64,000 bases of DNA, taken from assembly GCA_905250075.1 (NCBI GenBank), contig CAJNOP010000024.1, forward strand, positions 1,705,883-1,769,882, read 5' to 3'. Made by a program: the position numbers and the translations under genes. A model generated the notes under the pieces. It saw only the letters and a program-made list of their open reading frames with translations. It was not told where the DNA came from and did not search any database. Source of the stretch: Rotaria sp. Silwood1. Lineage: Eukaryota > Rotifera > Eurotatoria > Philodinida > Philodinidae. Each line of letters begins with the position of its first letter. The stretch's first letter is position 1. Below, piece by piece: positions 28,369 to 42,315 of the stretch.

Positions 28369-30325
28369 TTATTTGGACAAAGAATCAACCATTTGATCTA
28401 CAGGTTCATAATTACTAATTTGTTGATATTCACTAATAATGTCATTTAAACTAGCTTCAGCTAAATGTTAAAAAAAATCAAATATAGATCTAGACATATA
28501 CATAGACAATTGAGATTATTTACCATCAGTAAATTCGATTTCATCCATTCTATATATTAAATAAAAAGAAATCAATTTAATACACTTTTAAATAGATTTA
28601 CCCTTCAGCTGTATACCAATGTATAAATGCTTTTCGTTTATACATAGCACAAAATTGTTGACAAATTTTTTTAAACAATTGTTCAATAGCCGTATTATTT
28701 GCTATTTAAAAAAAAAAATAAAAGAAAATTTTCATTTATTTTTAATAAGTTAATTAATTTACCAAGAAAAGTACAAGACATTCGACATCCTTTTGGTGGA
28801 ATATCACATACAGCTGTTTTAACATTATTTGGTATCCATTCAATAAAATATTGTGCATTACGATTTTGTACGTGTAACATTTGTTCATCGATTTCACGCA
28901 TTGATAAACGACCACGAAAAACAAGTGCTTAATAATTAAACCTGATTATGTGTAAACAAAACAAAAAATCATATTCTTACCAACAGTAAGATATCGCCCT
29001 TGTCTTGGATCAACAGCACACATTAAATTCCGAGGATTAAATACTTGATGAACTAATTCAAGTACAGACATTGCTCGATATGTTTGACCACTTCGTGATA
29101 TTAATGGAGCAAAAGATGGCATAAAAAAATGTAAACGTGGAAATGGAACCATATTAACAGCTAATTTTCTTAAATCAGCATTTAATTGACCTAAAATATA
29201 CAATAGAAATTATTTAATATTAATTCTAGATGACTAACCAGGAAAACGAAGACACGTTGTAAGACCTGACATAGTTATAGCAATAAGATGATTGACTAGA
29301 ACAAAAAATAGAGTTAAAAATACAACTATATCTTATCCCTTTGATTGACATACGATCAGTCATTGTAGGAAAAGAAATTTTAAGTGATCGAGTACAAATA
29401 TCATAAAGAGCTTCATTATCAAAACATATAAGCATATCAGTTGAATCAATATGATGTTGAACAGCAAGCATAGCATTATATGGTTCAACAATAGATTCAG
29501 ATACTTGAGGTGATGGAAAAACACTATAACCAACCATCATTCCTTAAATGAAAATAAATGTTGTTGAACTTTATTTTTAATTTTTTTTATGAGAACAAAA
29601 CAAAAACATACGATCAGGATATTCCTCACGTAGACGATTTAATACAAGTGAACCAAGTCCAGAACCTGATCCACCACCAATACTTTGCATTATTTGAAAG
29701 CCTAATTTTAAAAAGTGGAAAAAAAAATATTTTGAATAAAAGTGAAGTATTGTCATTATTACCTTGTAGACAATCCGTATTTTCTACTTCTCGACGAACA
29801 GTATCTAATATATAATCAATTATTTCAGCTCCTTCACCATAATAACCTAAGAAAAATAAATACTTATTATCAGATTACATTGGTGTGATAATTGATAGAC
29901 CTTTAGCCCAGTTATTGCCTGCCCCAGATGAACCGAATATAAAATTATCTGGTCGAAACATTTGACCATAGGGTGAAGCACGTATACTATCGATTGTACC
30001 TACTTCGAGATCACATAAAATTGCTCGTGGAACGTATTTACCACCTAAAAAATCATCATTTTTCATCATATAAAATGAATAATATATAAATTCTTGTTAC
30101 CTGTTGCTTCGTTAAAGTAGACATTGATTCGTTCAAGTTGCAAATCGGAATCGCCACCATAGACACCAAGTGGAGAAAGGCCATGCTCATCAGCAACAAC
30201 TTCCCAAAACTAGAATAGAACAAAAATATTCATTCAATTACATTATCTGCTCTTTTTTTTGTTTTTACTTTTCCTGCAATCTGATTACCACATTGTCCAA
30301 TAGAGATATTCACAATTTCACGCAT
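28369..30325 (-). CDS. Divergent beta-tubulin isotype lacking an acidic tail
   Basis: Microtubule subunit of 440 residues in twelve small exons; phases agree throughout. It starts [20 protein letters not shown], the beta-type MREI autoregulatory tetrapeptide. Family blocks follow: [109 protein letters not shown] [25 protein letters not shown] and DIISEYQQ. Two oddities stand out. The glycine-rich GTP loop is GGGSGSG, not GGGTGSG. The C-terminus ends [13 protein letters not shown] with no Glu-rich tail, so the usual polyglutamylation/tyrosination-type modifications have no substrate. It is probably a specialised paralogue and not the housekeeping isotype. Confidence 0.93.
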
Positions 30326-33300
30326 ATTTTATTCCATCGATTGATATTCCTTATTTTAGATCGTTCAGTTTAAAATGATAATGTAACAATCTTAAACTAT
30401 GGCCACACTTGTATGTATGTATATATACACGTGTTTGCTTGAAGAAATCAGATAGACAAATAAAATAAAGAGCAAACCCATGTGTTTGAAAGACAAATAC
30501 AAAAGAAAAAAGATATCAACATAATGTTAATCAACAGATTTAAATATCATTTCTATTGTAAGATGTCAAATAAAAATTAGAGTTTGACTAACATTGCTGT
30601 CAGTGACATGATATTCCTTCTGAACTTTTTAAATATGTTAAGTAATAGTTATAAAGAAAGAATCGTACATCTATGACGGTTTTCTTCGAAATATTCTACT
30701 TAAAAAGTAAAATACACTAGAAAATCGAAAGCAATATTCTAGACAAGTCTGAGTTCGACAACTGATCTTCGCTTTGTCAAAAAAATGAAATTCAAAAAGT
30801 TCAAATTTTGATTTTCTAATTAAAAAATCATGATCACATTTAGTTGAACTTTTTTAAAATCTGAATTTTTTCTAGAAAATACAATAGTTTTAATAAACAA
30901 CATTACATAATTCTTTTTTTTGCACTTAACTAATTAATTCATAACATTAACTTCGTTTATGAGCCACAATATCATATACGACAAAGGAAAAGTCAATAAT
31001 ATTTTGGATATTCAATGTTAAAATTATCAAACCGTAAATACCCATGAAAAACGACTGTGATGTAAAACAAAAATAACTGCATAATTATTGTGGAACTGCT
31101 CTTATATACGTAATTAGATATTGCAAGAAACAATGTCTAGCAGAAATGTAATAATACAAAATGAATACTTTTGTCAAATGAAAAGTTCCAAAATGATCAA
31201 TTCAGTTTTCAATGAAAGAACACTATATGAAGAGAAGCATGTAGTTCACGAAAAAAAGTAACATGAGAAATCTATGTTATGAATGCAGTTCATAAAGTTG
31301 CTGCAGCCATCTCAGAATAGCCAATGCTGAACAAAATTGATCTCTGTTTTCTTTTGCAAAATTAAATTTGATTTTTAGTTCTGAAACTTAATTCTCGAGA
31401 AAATAAAATCGAATTTTCGTATTGTATAAAACAGTCAATCTTTCTCTAAATTTCAAATGTGCTTAGCAATCTATAAAAACTTTTAAATTGCTTTAGGTAT
31501 TTCTATCTCAATTTTCTATAAAATAGAAATTTAGTTACAGTTGACAATGCACTCAACATTGATTCGCACCAAGTGCTGTCTTTCTTCCTGACTGACAACT
31601 AGATTATTAATAACACTGCTATTGTTTGAATTCAATCTTCCAATCTTTCTCTGCCAAAAAAAAACAATGAATGTTCCCCTCATCTTTTAAACAAACAAGC
31701 CACTTTCGCATATTTCAACGTACCAAATCTGTATCAAGGAAAAAACAGAAGAGAAGCGAATGAGAAAGAGATACAACAATATGTAAAACCAATACCGAAA
31801 AAAGAAAGAGTGAGCAGAACCAAAATAACAAGCCTAAATGTATCATTCTCGACAGCTATGATATCTATTAATATATTTCAATACAACTGTGTAGAATATT
31901 CATTAGAGAAAAGACTAAACTTAATAAACTCAAAAGTAAAATGTAGTACCAGAATATGAAGATGATAAAATTGACTGAATCCTAGTACATAATTTGAAAA
32001 TAGTATTTACAAGATTTTATACTACTAAGTAGTTTTATTCTTTATACAAATAAATATTAACTTTTTTTGATATAGTATACCATCCAATAATAATAAATCA
32101 CCTGACTGACAAGCAAATCAAATCTATCAAATTAAAATAGAGTTATCTTCTTTCGACCGTTAACGAAATTGTTTTCATGAGTAGGGATGATATAATCATC
32201 TTCTAAATAATCTTAGTGCTTGTTTGCGTATAGGTTCAATTCATTACCAAAATTTACATCTAAAAACCGATGAACACAAATAATCTTTTGAACTGTTAAA
32301 AAATAAATATATTTGTGCACTTGCTACGACACTTAGTTTTCATACCCTTAATCTTTCAAAAGAATGATATTCAAAACTTTCATTCCTTTTCTAATCAAGC
32401 CTGATTTGTATAAGACACGTAATATAATAATAAAAATATTTCGCACGTTTCACTTTTTAATTTCAATTAACATACAGACTATGATGATAGTATACAATGC
32501 CAATGCTTCAAGTATAACAATGAATAATCGCCTACTACTTACTTATCTTTCAATTATACTACCATATTTCAAAGTATCATAGTCACGTCATGTTGATTCT
32601 CTTGCTTTATCTTCTCTTCGAATTGTATACTTTTTGCGAACAATTTTGTTCGGTTATTCAGTTATTTTTCATGACTAAACCAAAACAGATATTTCTTTTC
32701 ATACTTGTATTGTATATTGTGCTTGGATGATTTCATTTACTGTCAGATTCTTTAATAAAGTTTTACAGAAGTTATTTTTTTTCTAAGATTATTTTTATCG
32801 TGTCAATTCTGTTTAAATGATTTGTTTGAATTTAACAGTTTTAGTTATGCCAGTGAATAAGTATCGACAATCTATCGTTCCACAAAATTTTATCAAAAAA
32901 ATAATGAAATTGATTTTCGTTTAGGAATTGAATATTGAGTGAATGAAAATCATTTTGGTAAAAAAATGAACCATGCATTGATTTGCATAACAATATGAAG
33001 GTTCTGTGAATCTCTTTGAGTTTTCTTCCAAACTTTAGCTGGTCAAATCATCTAAAATATGATTATAATGAACGAGAACACGTTGAAATAAAATAACTGA
33101 ATAGAATCATTCTCTATATATTGAAGATCCTCATATATATGTTGCACGTTTCTTCAATACACAAAGAGCTGAATATCAAGTTATATCTTTGAATATTGAT
33201 TAATCGTCCCTTATATTAATAAGGCACCATAGTGTTTTGCTGTATGAGTGAAGATTCTATTATTGTACTGCTAATTTCATGTCGTTTATTCTCAACCAAT

Positions 33301-34857
33301 AGACAAACAAAAAGCAAAGTAGTGCATTGCTGATGCAATACTGTTCACAGTCCGATACGTTCGTAGAAATTTATCAAGAAATAAGACTTATCAATAAAGA
33401 GCAAGTGATATTCGAAATAACAATTACAGCGTCTGGAAATGTATAGTAAACGTTTACTGTCTTCTCCTGATTCTCTAAATTCATTTAAAATAAACTGAAC
33501 ATATGACTATTTAATTAATTATCAAGCGTTTATAGCTGAAACAAAATGTTACTAAACATATGAAGTGTTTACCACCCATCTCTACTGTATTTCTGCCTGC
33601 TAGTTAACTTTTTTTTATCAAGTGAATGCCAAATATAAGTGCATAATGCAATTTGTTATATGATGATATTCAATAATAAAAAGGATTCCAGCACGTTTTT
33701 ATCCCTCTAACTCACTGATCACGTTCCTGATCCGTCATATAAATATTCATTTTTCTGGTATATTTTTCGAACGTAAAATTTCTTCTATCTAGTCGTTCTC
33801 AGTACTATACATACTTGGTGTGTATATGTGAGAGCTTCTTCATTTTTAAACTAGTTTTCATCGTCAAAAGAAGTATAACCTTCTTTCTAATACATAATAT
33901 CTATGTGTGTCTAATGCTCAAAAATATAATACAGTAAGTGCGACTATTTCAATATTTTACTTGCAATTTGTAGTTTGATGATCATTTGGTCGATAGATTT
34001 TCAAACTAAATATCATTAGGTTGGATAACTTAGTTGAGAATAACTTTTTTAAATTAAATTTTCAATAAAAATTTTGATGAGTGTTGAAATTCTCATGAAT
34101 CCATCCTAATACCAAGATAAATAGTTTTGCTAGTATGCTTTTTCATGCGAACATAATATGAAGTATAATCACTTTTTCTGACTGATTAAACAATAGACAA
34201 TTAATTCTACTAGGTGCTCTCTTTATTTTCACAATCATGAAAATAATTTTGTATTTTTTTCTAACATATCAAGAAGTGCCATTGATCAAACATGCAGGCT
34301 AAAGATTTCTTTTGTTAGTCAAAGAGATTGTATGAAGGGAGAAGTTGCAAAAAAAACATTCATTGTGGATTACTGATTTCAAAGCATAGTTTATCATAGA
34401 GTTGACGATTATATTAATAAAGTTTCATTGAACATGTACCATCGTCATTCTTATGGCTTTCTCTTTGTCATCTTTACAATGGTTTTGTTTATATTTGATA
34501 GCTGCTAACATGTTAGATTCTTATGCTCTCTCTCATGACTGATACTTGATGGCCTTTTTTATCTCTTGGTCACTTCTATATATAAAGACATGCATCTAGA
34601 GATGGTAGAAGTTTTTGGTGGTACGAAGACATCAACAGTAATGTGAATAACTTCAACGCATCACAGATATTCTTCTCTTCAAGTTTGTTATACAATGATG
34701 CGACATAAAGACTAAAAACCTGTGATACATAAAACAAGCAAGACATTCTATTTGACAGCTAACATGTGAATGACAATAGATGCTAATTTTACTTCTACTT
34801 TTAGTTTATAATTCAGAAAACGATATGCTGTTGGATTAAAGAATATTCAGGTCCATC
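30326..34857. other. Gene desert, first part
   Basis: About 4.5 kb of AT-rich sequence with only short random open frames. I found no conserved protein fragment, tRNA or clear transposon here. Confidence 0.5.
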
Positions 34858-35745
34858 GATACGGCCTGTATACGACCGTTTACGGTTACTTTACGGCGCC
34901 TAAACAGACCGTATACGGTCATATGGATGGGCGCAGTTATACGGCCCTATCATAATGAGATTACGGCACGTATACCAGAGATGGAACCGGTCTACTTTTT
35001 TTCAGACCGGTACCGGTACCGGTCCAAAACAAATCAGACGGGACCGGATCGGTAAAACTGGCTTACCAATAATACATTGATTCTTACAGTGAAACTTCGT
35101 TTTAATGTATCTTCCGCCACAGATGGAACCGATCTACCAATAAAAACCGGTCCCACCGGTCCAAACCGGTTTACCGGAAAAAGTTGATCTGACGGGTCTA
35201 CCAGCCAAAACTAGCCTACTGGTACTAAACAGGATGCTGATGATACGTCAGTTTATAAGAGAAAATCCGACCTACCGACAAAATATCGATCTACAGACAA
35301 CAGACTGATGCTTGAAAAGAAACCTTGTTTCATAGTGAATCTCGTGCGGGCTGCCCTCGTACTTTCACGCATACTGGTATAATGTTTCACCGCTGATAAC
35401 AATAGTCTCACTGATGGACATTCTGAAAACTGTTTTTTAAATAAATTCCTGTGTGATTAGTAGAACTAGCCTTGGCACCAGTTGTTTTTTCATATGAATA
35501 CCATTATAGAGCAGGAAAGTGAAAAATATAGACCGGTATAAGGTGGTTTCGACCGGTCAGACCGATGAATTCAAAACCCAGACCGGTACCGGTTCTATCT
35601 CTGACGTATACGACCGTATGCTGTGAAAATACGACCCGGTATACGGTGCCGTATTACTATGTCCAAGATAACGAGAAATTACGGTCCGTTCACGGTGCCG
35701 TATGAAGCAAATTGACGGTGAAAATACGGATAGCCGTTTCGATCG
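34858..35745. mobile_element. Outer CGTATAC/TACGGC-rich element, split by a hAT insertion
   Basis: The flanks of the inner hAT element share dense words TACGGC, CCGTATAC, TACGACC and CGGTGCCGTAT in both orientations. The outer ends are roughly inverted (TCGATACGGCCTG on the left, complement of TCGAAACGGCTAT on the right). Removing the insertion leaves about 250 bases of palindrome-rich, non-coding sequence, which resembles an older MITE. The exact borders are uncertain. Confidence 0.5.
34976..35603. mobile_element. hAT-type non-autonomous element, 628 bp, with 8-bp TSD
   Basis: Starts CAGAGATGGAACCGGT and ends with the complement of CAGAGATAGAACCGGT. It is flanked on both sides by ACGTATAC (34968-34975 and 35604-35611). 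CAGAGATG-type ends and 8-base duplications are typical of hAT elements. Subterminal regions are packed with ACCGGT and GGTACCGG palindromes, possible transposase-binding repeats. No transposase frame is present. Confidence 0.88.
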
Positions 35746-38499
35746 ACTCGGGTAGCTTTGATTTCTATTACTATTCGTATTCTTGAACATTAAATCTCAA
35801 GGATCATGAATTGTCAATTTTATTAAACTGGTGATAAAGAAAAACCAGTCAACAGGTATTTGCACTCTTGAATATATTAATATTTTTGCTGCGAGCTTAC
35901 TATTACGTTAGTAGCTATCAAGGAACGACAACGAAAAATTTATGACCTTTGCAAAAGGAAAGGCTACTTTTCAAGAATAGCGATGCTTTATAAAGTTCTA
36001 TCGAAGCTAACAGAGAAAGCTCATACTGAATTCTGATTGGCTAGGAGAACTTTTTCTTAGTCAATCATATTGCAGCACGATTTTTGTTATCGGCTTATCA
36101 TTTAGCTTGACATTGTCTTAGCAATTCAGATCTTACCATGGTTTTCTCACAGTTGAAAAAGGCGAGACCATATTGAATCTTGGCTGATCAAGAGAAAACA
36201 CTTCCTAGAATCTGTTTGGCTGAAGAAATAACATGCAACAAGTAAGTATTCCTCGATTTGAGGAATTTTCAGGGAAAACATTTTTAACTATCTTATTTTG
36301 TGAAATAAGAATTCTGGAGCAAGGTAATTTCACTCACAAAGTTTTCTTATTCATTTTCTAGTGACGTTATGGTTATGTCTCTCCAATATTCTAGTGCTCA
36401 GAATCATTTTAGAATCATTTGAATCAAACGAAATCAACAGAATCATAAAATGAACTGTTCCTCTTTGGTTCTACTGTCTTTTTAAAAGATTAATTTATAA
36501 TCATATGGTGATCTTACAAACAATATGCTTGCACACATTTAACAACAACTTCACGACAATCAGCATCAAACTTTAGTATCTATCGGTAAGGAAGATATGA
36601 GATGTAGTCATGACAAGATCCTTATACTAACACATAAATGACGTCTACAATCAATAATAATAGAGAGTTAGTCTTTAATATTCGAGATTCCATTTGATCA
36701 TTTCTATATCATAATATCTATACTGGTATCATTATAATTTTTTTCACTTTCTGAATACCTTCAAATCTTAGCAAAAATATTCACATTCATCAAAAATAGT
36801 ATCAGAAACATACCAATTAACAAAGATATGTTAGATGAAAATGTGATCAAAATGTAGTGTCCTACTTAATGATCTGATTTATGTACTACTTCATTCTAAA
36901 GAAACAGACATGCAACATATAGCTAATACACATCCATAGAAGCTTAGTATCCTTCCGTTCCTACCATTGAACTTATATCATAGCTGCTTTATTTATTTAT
37001 CTGACCGCCAATGTTTATTTGACATATAACCACAAGAAGATGTCACCCTGAATGCTCGAGTGACTAGTACAAAATTGAGAAAAAAAATTGATTGATAGAG
37101 AAGCTAACTGAATTTCATTTTTCACGATATTTTCAATTTAACCAACACATTACTTTTATTTTAGATATAACGTTATCTTATCTAGAGTGATAAAGCACAC
37201 GAAACATGACAATAAATAAGTTATCGATCGAAATTAAATCAAATGTAGATCAGTATAGAATCTGACAATTAAGTGGNNNNNNNNNNNNNNNNNNNNNNNN
37301 NNNNNNNNNNNNNNNNNNNNNNNNNNNNNNNNNNNNNNNNNNNNNNNNNNNNNNNNNNNNNNNNNNNNNNNNNNNNATAATTATGATATGCACTTAACCG
37401 TTTCAAATCCATAATTGCTTCTTTTTTCTATTTAGAGCCTTCTTATTCAAAAATTGAATATTTATCACGGACTGATACATAACTTATACTCTAGATGACT
37501 AAGTATTTAAAACAAAATATTGCCATTCAAAATGAACTGAAATAGCAGAAAAAAAGATTGATATGTTCTTATATAAATCATGAGATATTATATTGATATA
37601 TCATTCATCATATTTTATAATTTGTTTGAATATCATATAAAATGAGGTATTTTGGTCTATTTTAGATATAAAGATATTACTTGAAAAAACAGTAACAAAA
37701 TTTACCTTTTCAATCAATCCAATACAAAGACGTATCGGTTAGTCATCGAAAAACGTAAACCATGCTTTTTTTCAGTAAGAAAATTTCTTTCTTCAATACA
37801 ATGGAATATAAATCTCTTAAAACTGGAAATATCTTACGAAGTATGCTTGGAAAAATTCTTCTATTTGTTTTTTCTTCGAGACCAATGAGAACAAATCTTT
37901 GATGTGTCACCGAAGAAAATGAAATTATTATTTCATTGTAAGGATATACTGAGTTCTTAAATATTTTTCTTTGATACTATGATATAGTTTGCGATCATTC
38001 GAAAACGTTTTTTTTTTATTTAAAGAAAAAGGAAAAAGAAGCCTTCAGAAAATAGTTATAAATTTGAATGTTAAATTCTTAATCTTGTCGTAACTGTTAA
38101 ATAAACCATTTTTTTCAGTATATCTCTCTCTCTTATAGTCAGACGACCAACAATATTTAACTGTATGATAATGTTCTCTTCTCTCGCATAAAAGAATTAT
38201 ACACGCTCATATCCAGTAATAGGAAAACGAAAAGAAAAGGAAGAGAAAAAATGCATGTACACATTTTCTTTTACGTCTATGGACGAGCCAAATTCAACAA
38301 GTGAGCAGAAAAGAGTTATTTATCTCATTCTTCACTTGTCATCCGATGATATGTATACAGATTGTGTGAATTGATTATTTGTATAATTCGATCGATTAAT
38401 CTACTGAAATATTTTCACTTCAAGAGAAAAAATTGTACATTGGTAATCACATAAATCATAGTAGAGCACAGACGAAGTAATCCAAGATTCGTTGTATCA
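35746..38499. other. Gene desert, second part, and upstream region of the Rel-like gene
   Basis: AT-rich non-coding sequence with no recognised genes. It includes the assembly gap. Confidence 0.5.
37277..37376. other. Assembly gap (100 N)
   Basis: Exactly 100 N bases, a scaffold-join placeholder, so the true distance and content here are unknown. Confidence 0.99.
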
Positions 38500-40661
38500 A
38501 TGGCCGACGACGAATCACCACTGGTTCGAGATATTTTTATTAGTGCAGCATTAATGCATGATATTAATGATGATAGTCTATCTCATCTCGACTTCATTGA
38601 TACTGATAGTAAGTTTCTTTTTAGCAGTATTTAAAAATATACAGATGTACATATCTTATAGTTCAAACTGATGATGAAGCTATCGCTTCTCCATTCGATT
38701 TATTCTCGTTGAGTTTTAAAGAAGAAGAAATAATCGAAGAGACAATATCAGCGGATCAACTATTATTAAATTCTAGCTTCGATCTTCCAGAAAGTAGGTT
38801 AAATGCGTTATAGTAGTCCAAAAAATTACTTACATTCTTATATAAACTTTTTTAGTTTCTCCATTTCAATCATCTTCTCCGTCGATCGTCATTGATTGGT
38901 CACAACATATTGTTTCAAGCTGTTCTGTAAACTTATTACAATTATTATTTTTATATTTCGTACTTTAACTATTTTATTTAGCCTCCAATTGATTCAAATC
39001 ATTATTCTAGCTTGTCGTTATCGTTTAGCAATCCTCCTGAACCTATCTATCATGTACGATATTTAAGTGAAATTACAAATTCACCAGTCGATGGTAATAT
39101 AGTTAATACGAAGAAAAAAACAAAAAAAAATGTTTCTGGACGATATCTAAAAGGAACACATGGTCGACATGTTACAATCGATGTAAGTTGTGAAACGAAA
39201 TGATCATATATACATTACTAAACACTCTCTCTTCAATGCACGTATCAATTATTAAATAGCCAATAGCAAAAATCATTTTTATTACGAAAAGAAAAGGATA
39301 AATGATAGAAAACAGCTAAAACAAAAATATTTGAAAAATGTTAAAGTTTGATTGAGTACATTACCAGCAATGTGATCTGAATAATTATAGTGATCACAAT
39401 CAAATATTCTCTTTTCCAATGAACTTTATTATAAAAAAGTTTAATATTTGAAAAAGAAAAGCTTTAATCGATCGAATAATACCAACAACTCATCTTGGAA
39501 TAATATATGATTATACTATCATCAGTATATATGTATAAGTTATGAAAGTTGACACAAATAAGAAAAGAAAAAAAATGAAAATTGATCGAGCTAATAGCTT
39601 GTCTTTGAATATACTGTTTTTTCTCTGATTTATACTATCCTGTATATATTTAGTTATTAGGAGAAATGGCACCATAATTATCTCTTGTTCGAAGTAAACA
39701 AATCATCTATCGGAAACAGCTGCTAAATTTCTTTCCTCAAGAAAAGTTAAACGATGATATGATACAGTTTGTAAATGAAACATGCCGAAGTCGACATTTA
39801 TACAGATCAGTGACACTGCAACATCCACCTCCTTTTTTAATATACCCTGGTAATTAGTTTAATTAGCGTATAGAGTGTTGTAGCTCAGGAGAAAAGCTTG
39901 AGTAATAGAAATTTGAAAAATAACAATTGGATTTCCTAGAAAAAGTCATGATTTTATTTAAATATAATCAACCACTTATGTTTTGGTTTTTAGTTTCCAA
40001 TTGATTTGCCTGATTATTGTGATTTTTTCATACGTGTTACTCGTCTAACTGTTTCTTATCAAAATATCTCATTCATTCATCCATATCCTCTTTTTTATTC
40101 ACATCCAAAGAAAAAAACACATTCTGATGTTATCATCAAAGATTCGTCAATCTATTATAAACTAAACAAAGGAGAAATTTGTTCTCATTCAAAACAGTAT
40201 GTGATCATATCGAGCATCTTTTGTTTTCACATCAATTTGAATATGTTCGATTACTTTCTTTGAAGATTTCCAAATATCATTCTTACTCGTCTTAAACAAT
40301 GTCAACTTAAACATATTAATACTTTACGTTCATTTGGTAAGATTTATTCTATTTTATGATTGGTTTATTTGTTTTGTTTTTTTTTTGTTTAAAGATAAAA
40401 GTGACAGAACTTATCCATTCATTGGTAATAATGCTAAAAGCAAGATTGCTATATATCAATTAAAAAAGTCTCAACTTGATTTTCGTCTTGTTATCAGATG
40501 TAATAATCAAACAGATGAATTTGTAGATCTTAATATTTCATGTCGATCAAATCCATTACTTGAAGGTAAAATTTCGCTAATAATTTTTATAATATCTAAT
40601 TCTTGTTTTTATAGAAGAAGGAACTGAATGTAAAAAGTTATCAATATCACCATCTTTATAA
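38500..40661 (+). CDS. Probable Rel-homology (NF-kB-like) DNA-binding protein without IPT domain
   Basis: Eight exons (38500-38608, 38662-38793, 38856-38926, 38982-39182, 39994-40196, 40266-40336, 40395-40565, 40615-40661) give 334 residues. The first 150 residues are acidic and Ser-rich (SLSHLDFIDTD, SFKEEEIIEETISADQ), like an activation region. The remainder matches the N-terminal Rel homology fold in order: PEPIYHVRYLSE for the RFRYxCE recognition loop, THGRHVTIDFP for the HPTIKI strand, FFIRVT, IHPYPLFY for HPHxLVG, GEICSHSKQFPNIILTRLK for the C-x-FxNLGI-x-hvKK segment, and LDFRLVIRC for DLNVVRLCF. The protein stops shortly afterwards. No IPT dimerisation domain, nuclear localisation run of the usual kind or ankyrin repeats follow. 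The 811-base fourth intron is unusually long. The family assignment is by eye from motif order and is moderately secure. Confidence 0.55.
39680..39849 (+). other. Orphan open fragment inside the long Rel-like intron
   Basis: A 57-codon open stretch reading LVRSKQIIYRKQLLNFFPQ then LNDDMIQFVNETCRSRHLY and HPPPFLIYPG ends exactly at a good donor (CCTG|GTAATT). A stop (TAA) lies just upstream. An AG acceptor at 39718-39719 would give a 130-base exon whose phase does not fit the flanking exons. It could be an alternative or decayed exon. I do not recognise the protein. Confidence 0.35.
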
Positions 40662-42315
40662 TTTTTAAATTCAATTCGTTTAAGATTAATCAAAGTAAAA
40701 AATATCATTGTGTACATTAATTCTAACAACTTCCTAATTCGTTTACTTTTTTTTTCTACAAGTAACTCATATGTATATTTGCTGTGTGTGTGTGTTTTTT
40801 TTTGTTTACTATTTTTTTCTCATTTGAACAATAAAAAATATTTAGTCCTAGTTTTCTTGTTGGACTTGTTCAACACTATATGTAATTGGTTTCTTCATAG
40901 TAAAAATTAATAAACCGGCAAAAAAGAGATGATTAATAATCAACCAAAACAAAAATTATGGTTTGAGAAACTAATAAACTTAGACGACCCAGGAAGTTCA
41001 TATGCATGTATTTATCTAATAGAAATTATCTGATAGATTTGTAACGGAGTAAGAGGTAAGCTCAATCTATCATGTATCCATACTGAGTTGAAATACTGCT
41101 TCCGCCGCTATAATACATTCAGATGATTCGTTCACAAGTAAGCAAATGAACGGAAAATATTATCCATAAACCTATGAATTTCAATTATTTAATATGTAGT
41201 GCATTCATTTGTTCAATGCGTATTTCTCAGTTATTGTGATTGAAACAAAAGAAAAAAAGCCAAAACTTTCTTGAACAGAAGTTTCTAGATAAATATAAAT
41301 TTTAGTTACATGAATTTCTTTAATGACATATGAAATTAACGAGACAATGATTTCAACTGATCTATTGTATTTGAAGTCATAATGTGTGTATGTATAAGGT
41401 TGAATCCAGTGACATATGAAAAATCTCAAAAAGATAAGTACCCTTAAACCTTCTGCCCACAGTTACATGCATTTTAACCTTAAGCATGGCAAATAACAAC
41501 AAATAGAGTTACAGTATCTCGACTTTTGATTTTGCTTACAGAAAATCTTATTTGTCAGTAGAATTCGCTGATAATTTCACCTGAAAAGAATATATTCCTC
41601 CTAAGATACTGTACTTCGAAAAAATAGCAAATTCGAGCATCTTTCGATGAAGATGAATGATTTTAGGACATTCTTCTGATAGATAGACCTATTTGTAAGC
41701 AAAGCTTCAAGTCGAAATATCTTCATTCGATTGATTGGTATTTACCATATCAAAGATTAAAGTTCCAGTAAAATGTCTATACCTCTGGACAAAAGGTATA
41801 AGAATAAGTATCCTTTTGAAATTTTTTTTAATATCTGACTGAATTCTACCTTATGCCCTTAGTCCGAATTCAAAATCGATTTATTTGTTGAAAGTATTAC
41901 AGCGTTAGATTTTGTTTCTATTTTTACTGAACAATGTTCAAGTGGAAAAACAGCGACATCTTTTATATATTTAACAATAATTTTGAATATCAAATATTTT
42001 TTAATTATTAAATGATATTTTCAATTAAACATCTAAAAATATACTTAATAAATATTTTTATGATCAAATGTTAATATGTATCCTTCTCTCCAAAACTCTC
42101 TTAGGACTCAAAAGAGAGTCCAATGGCATCTGCTTTTTGTTGTTTATTCTCTGTAGACTAGAAAAATTTGCCATGCAAAGTATCATTGATTCATATATAT
42201 TTATCGATGTAAATTTTCATCATTTTAGATGCTTTAGCCACCAATAACTGTCCAATTAACAAAATATATTTCAATATTTATTTTCACAACGCGTGCATCT
42301 CACTCTTTTCAAATA
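40662..42315. other. Intergenic, no gene
   Basis: AT-rich sequence with the 3' UTR of the Rel-like gene and the upstream region of the BAH gene. No coding or RNA signal is recognised. Confidence 0.5.
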
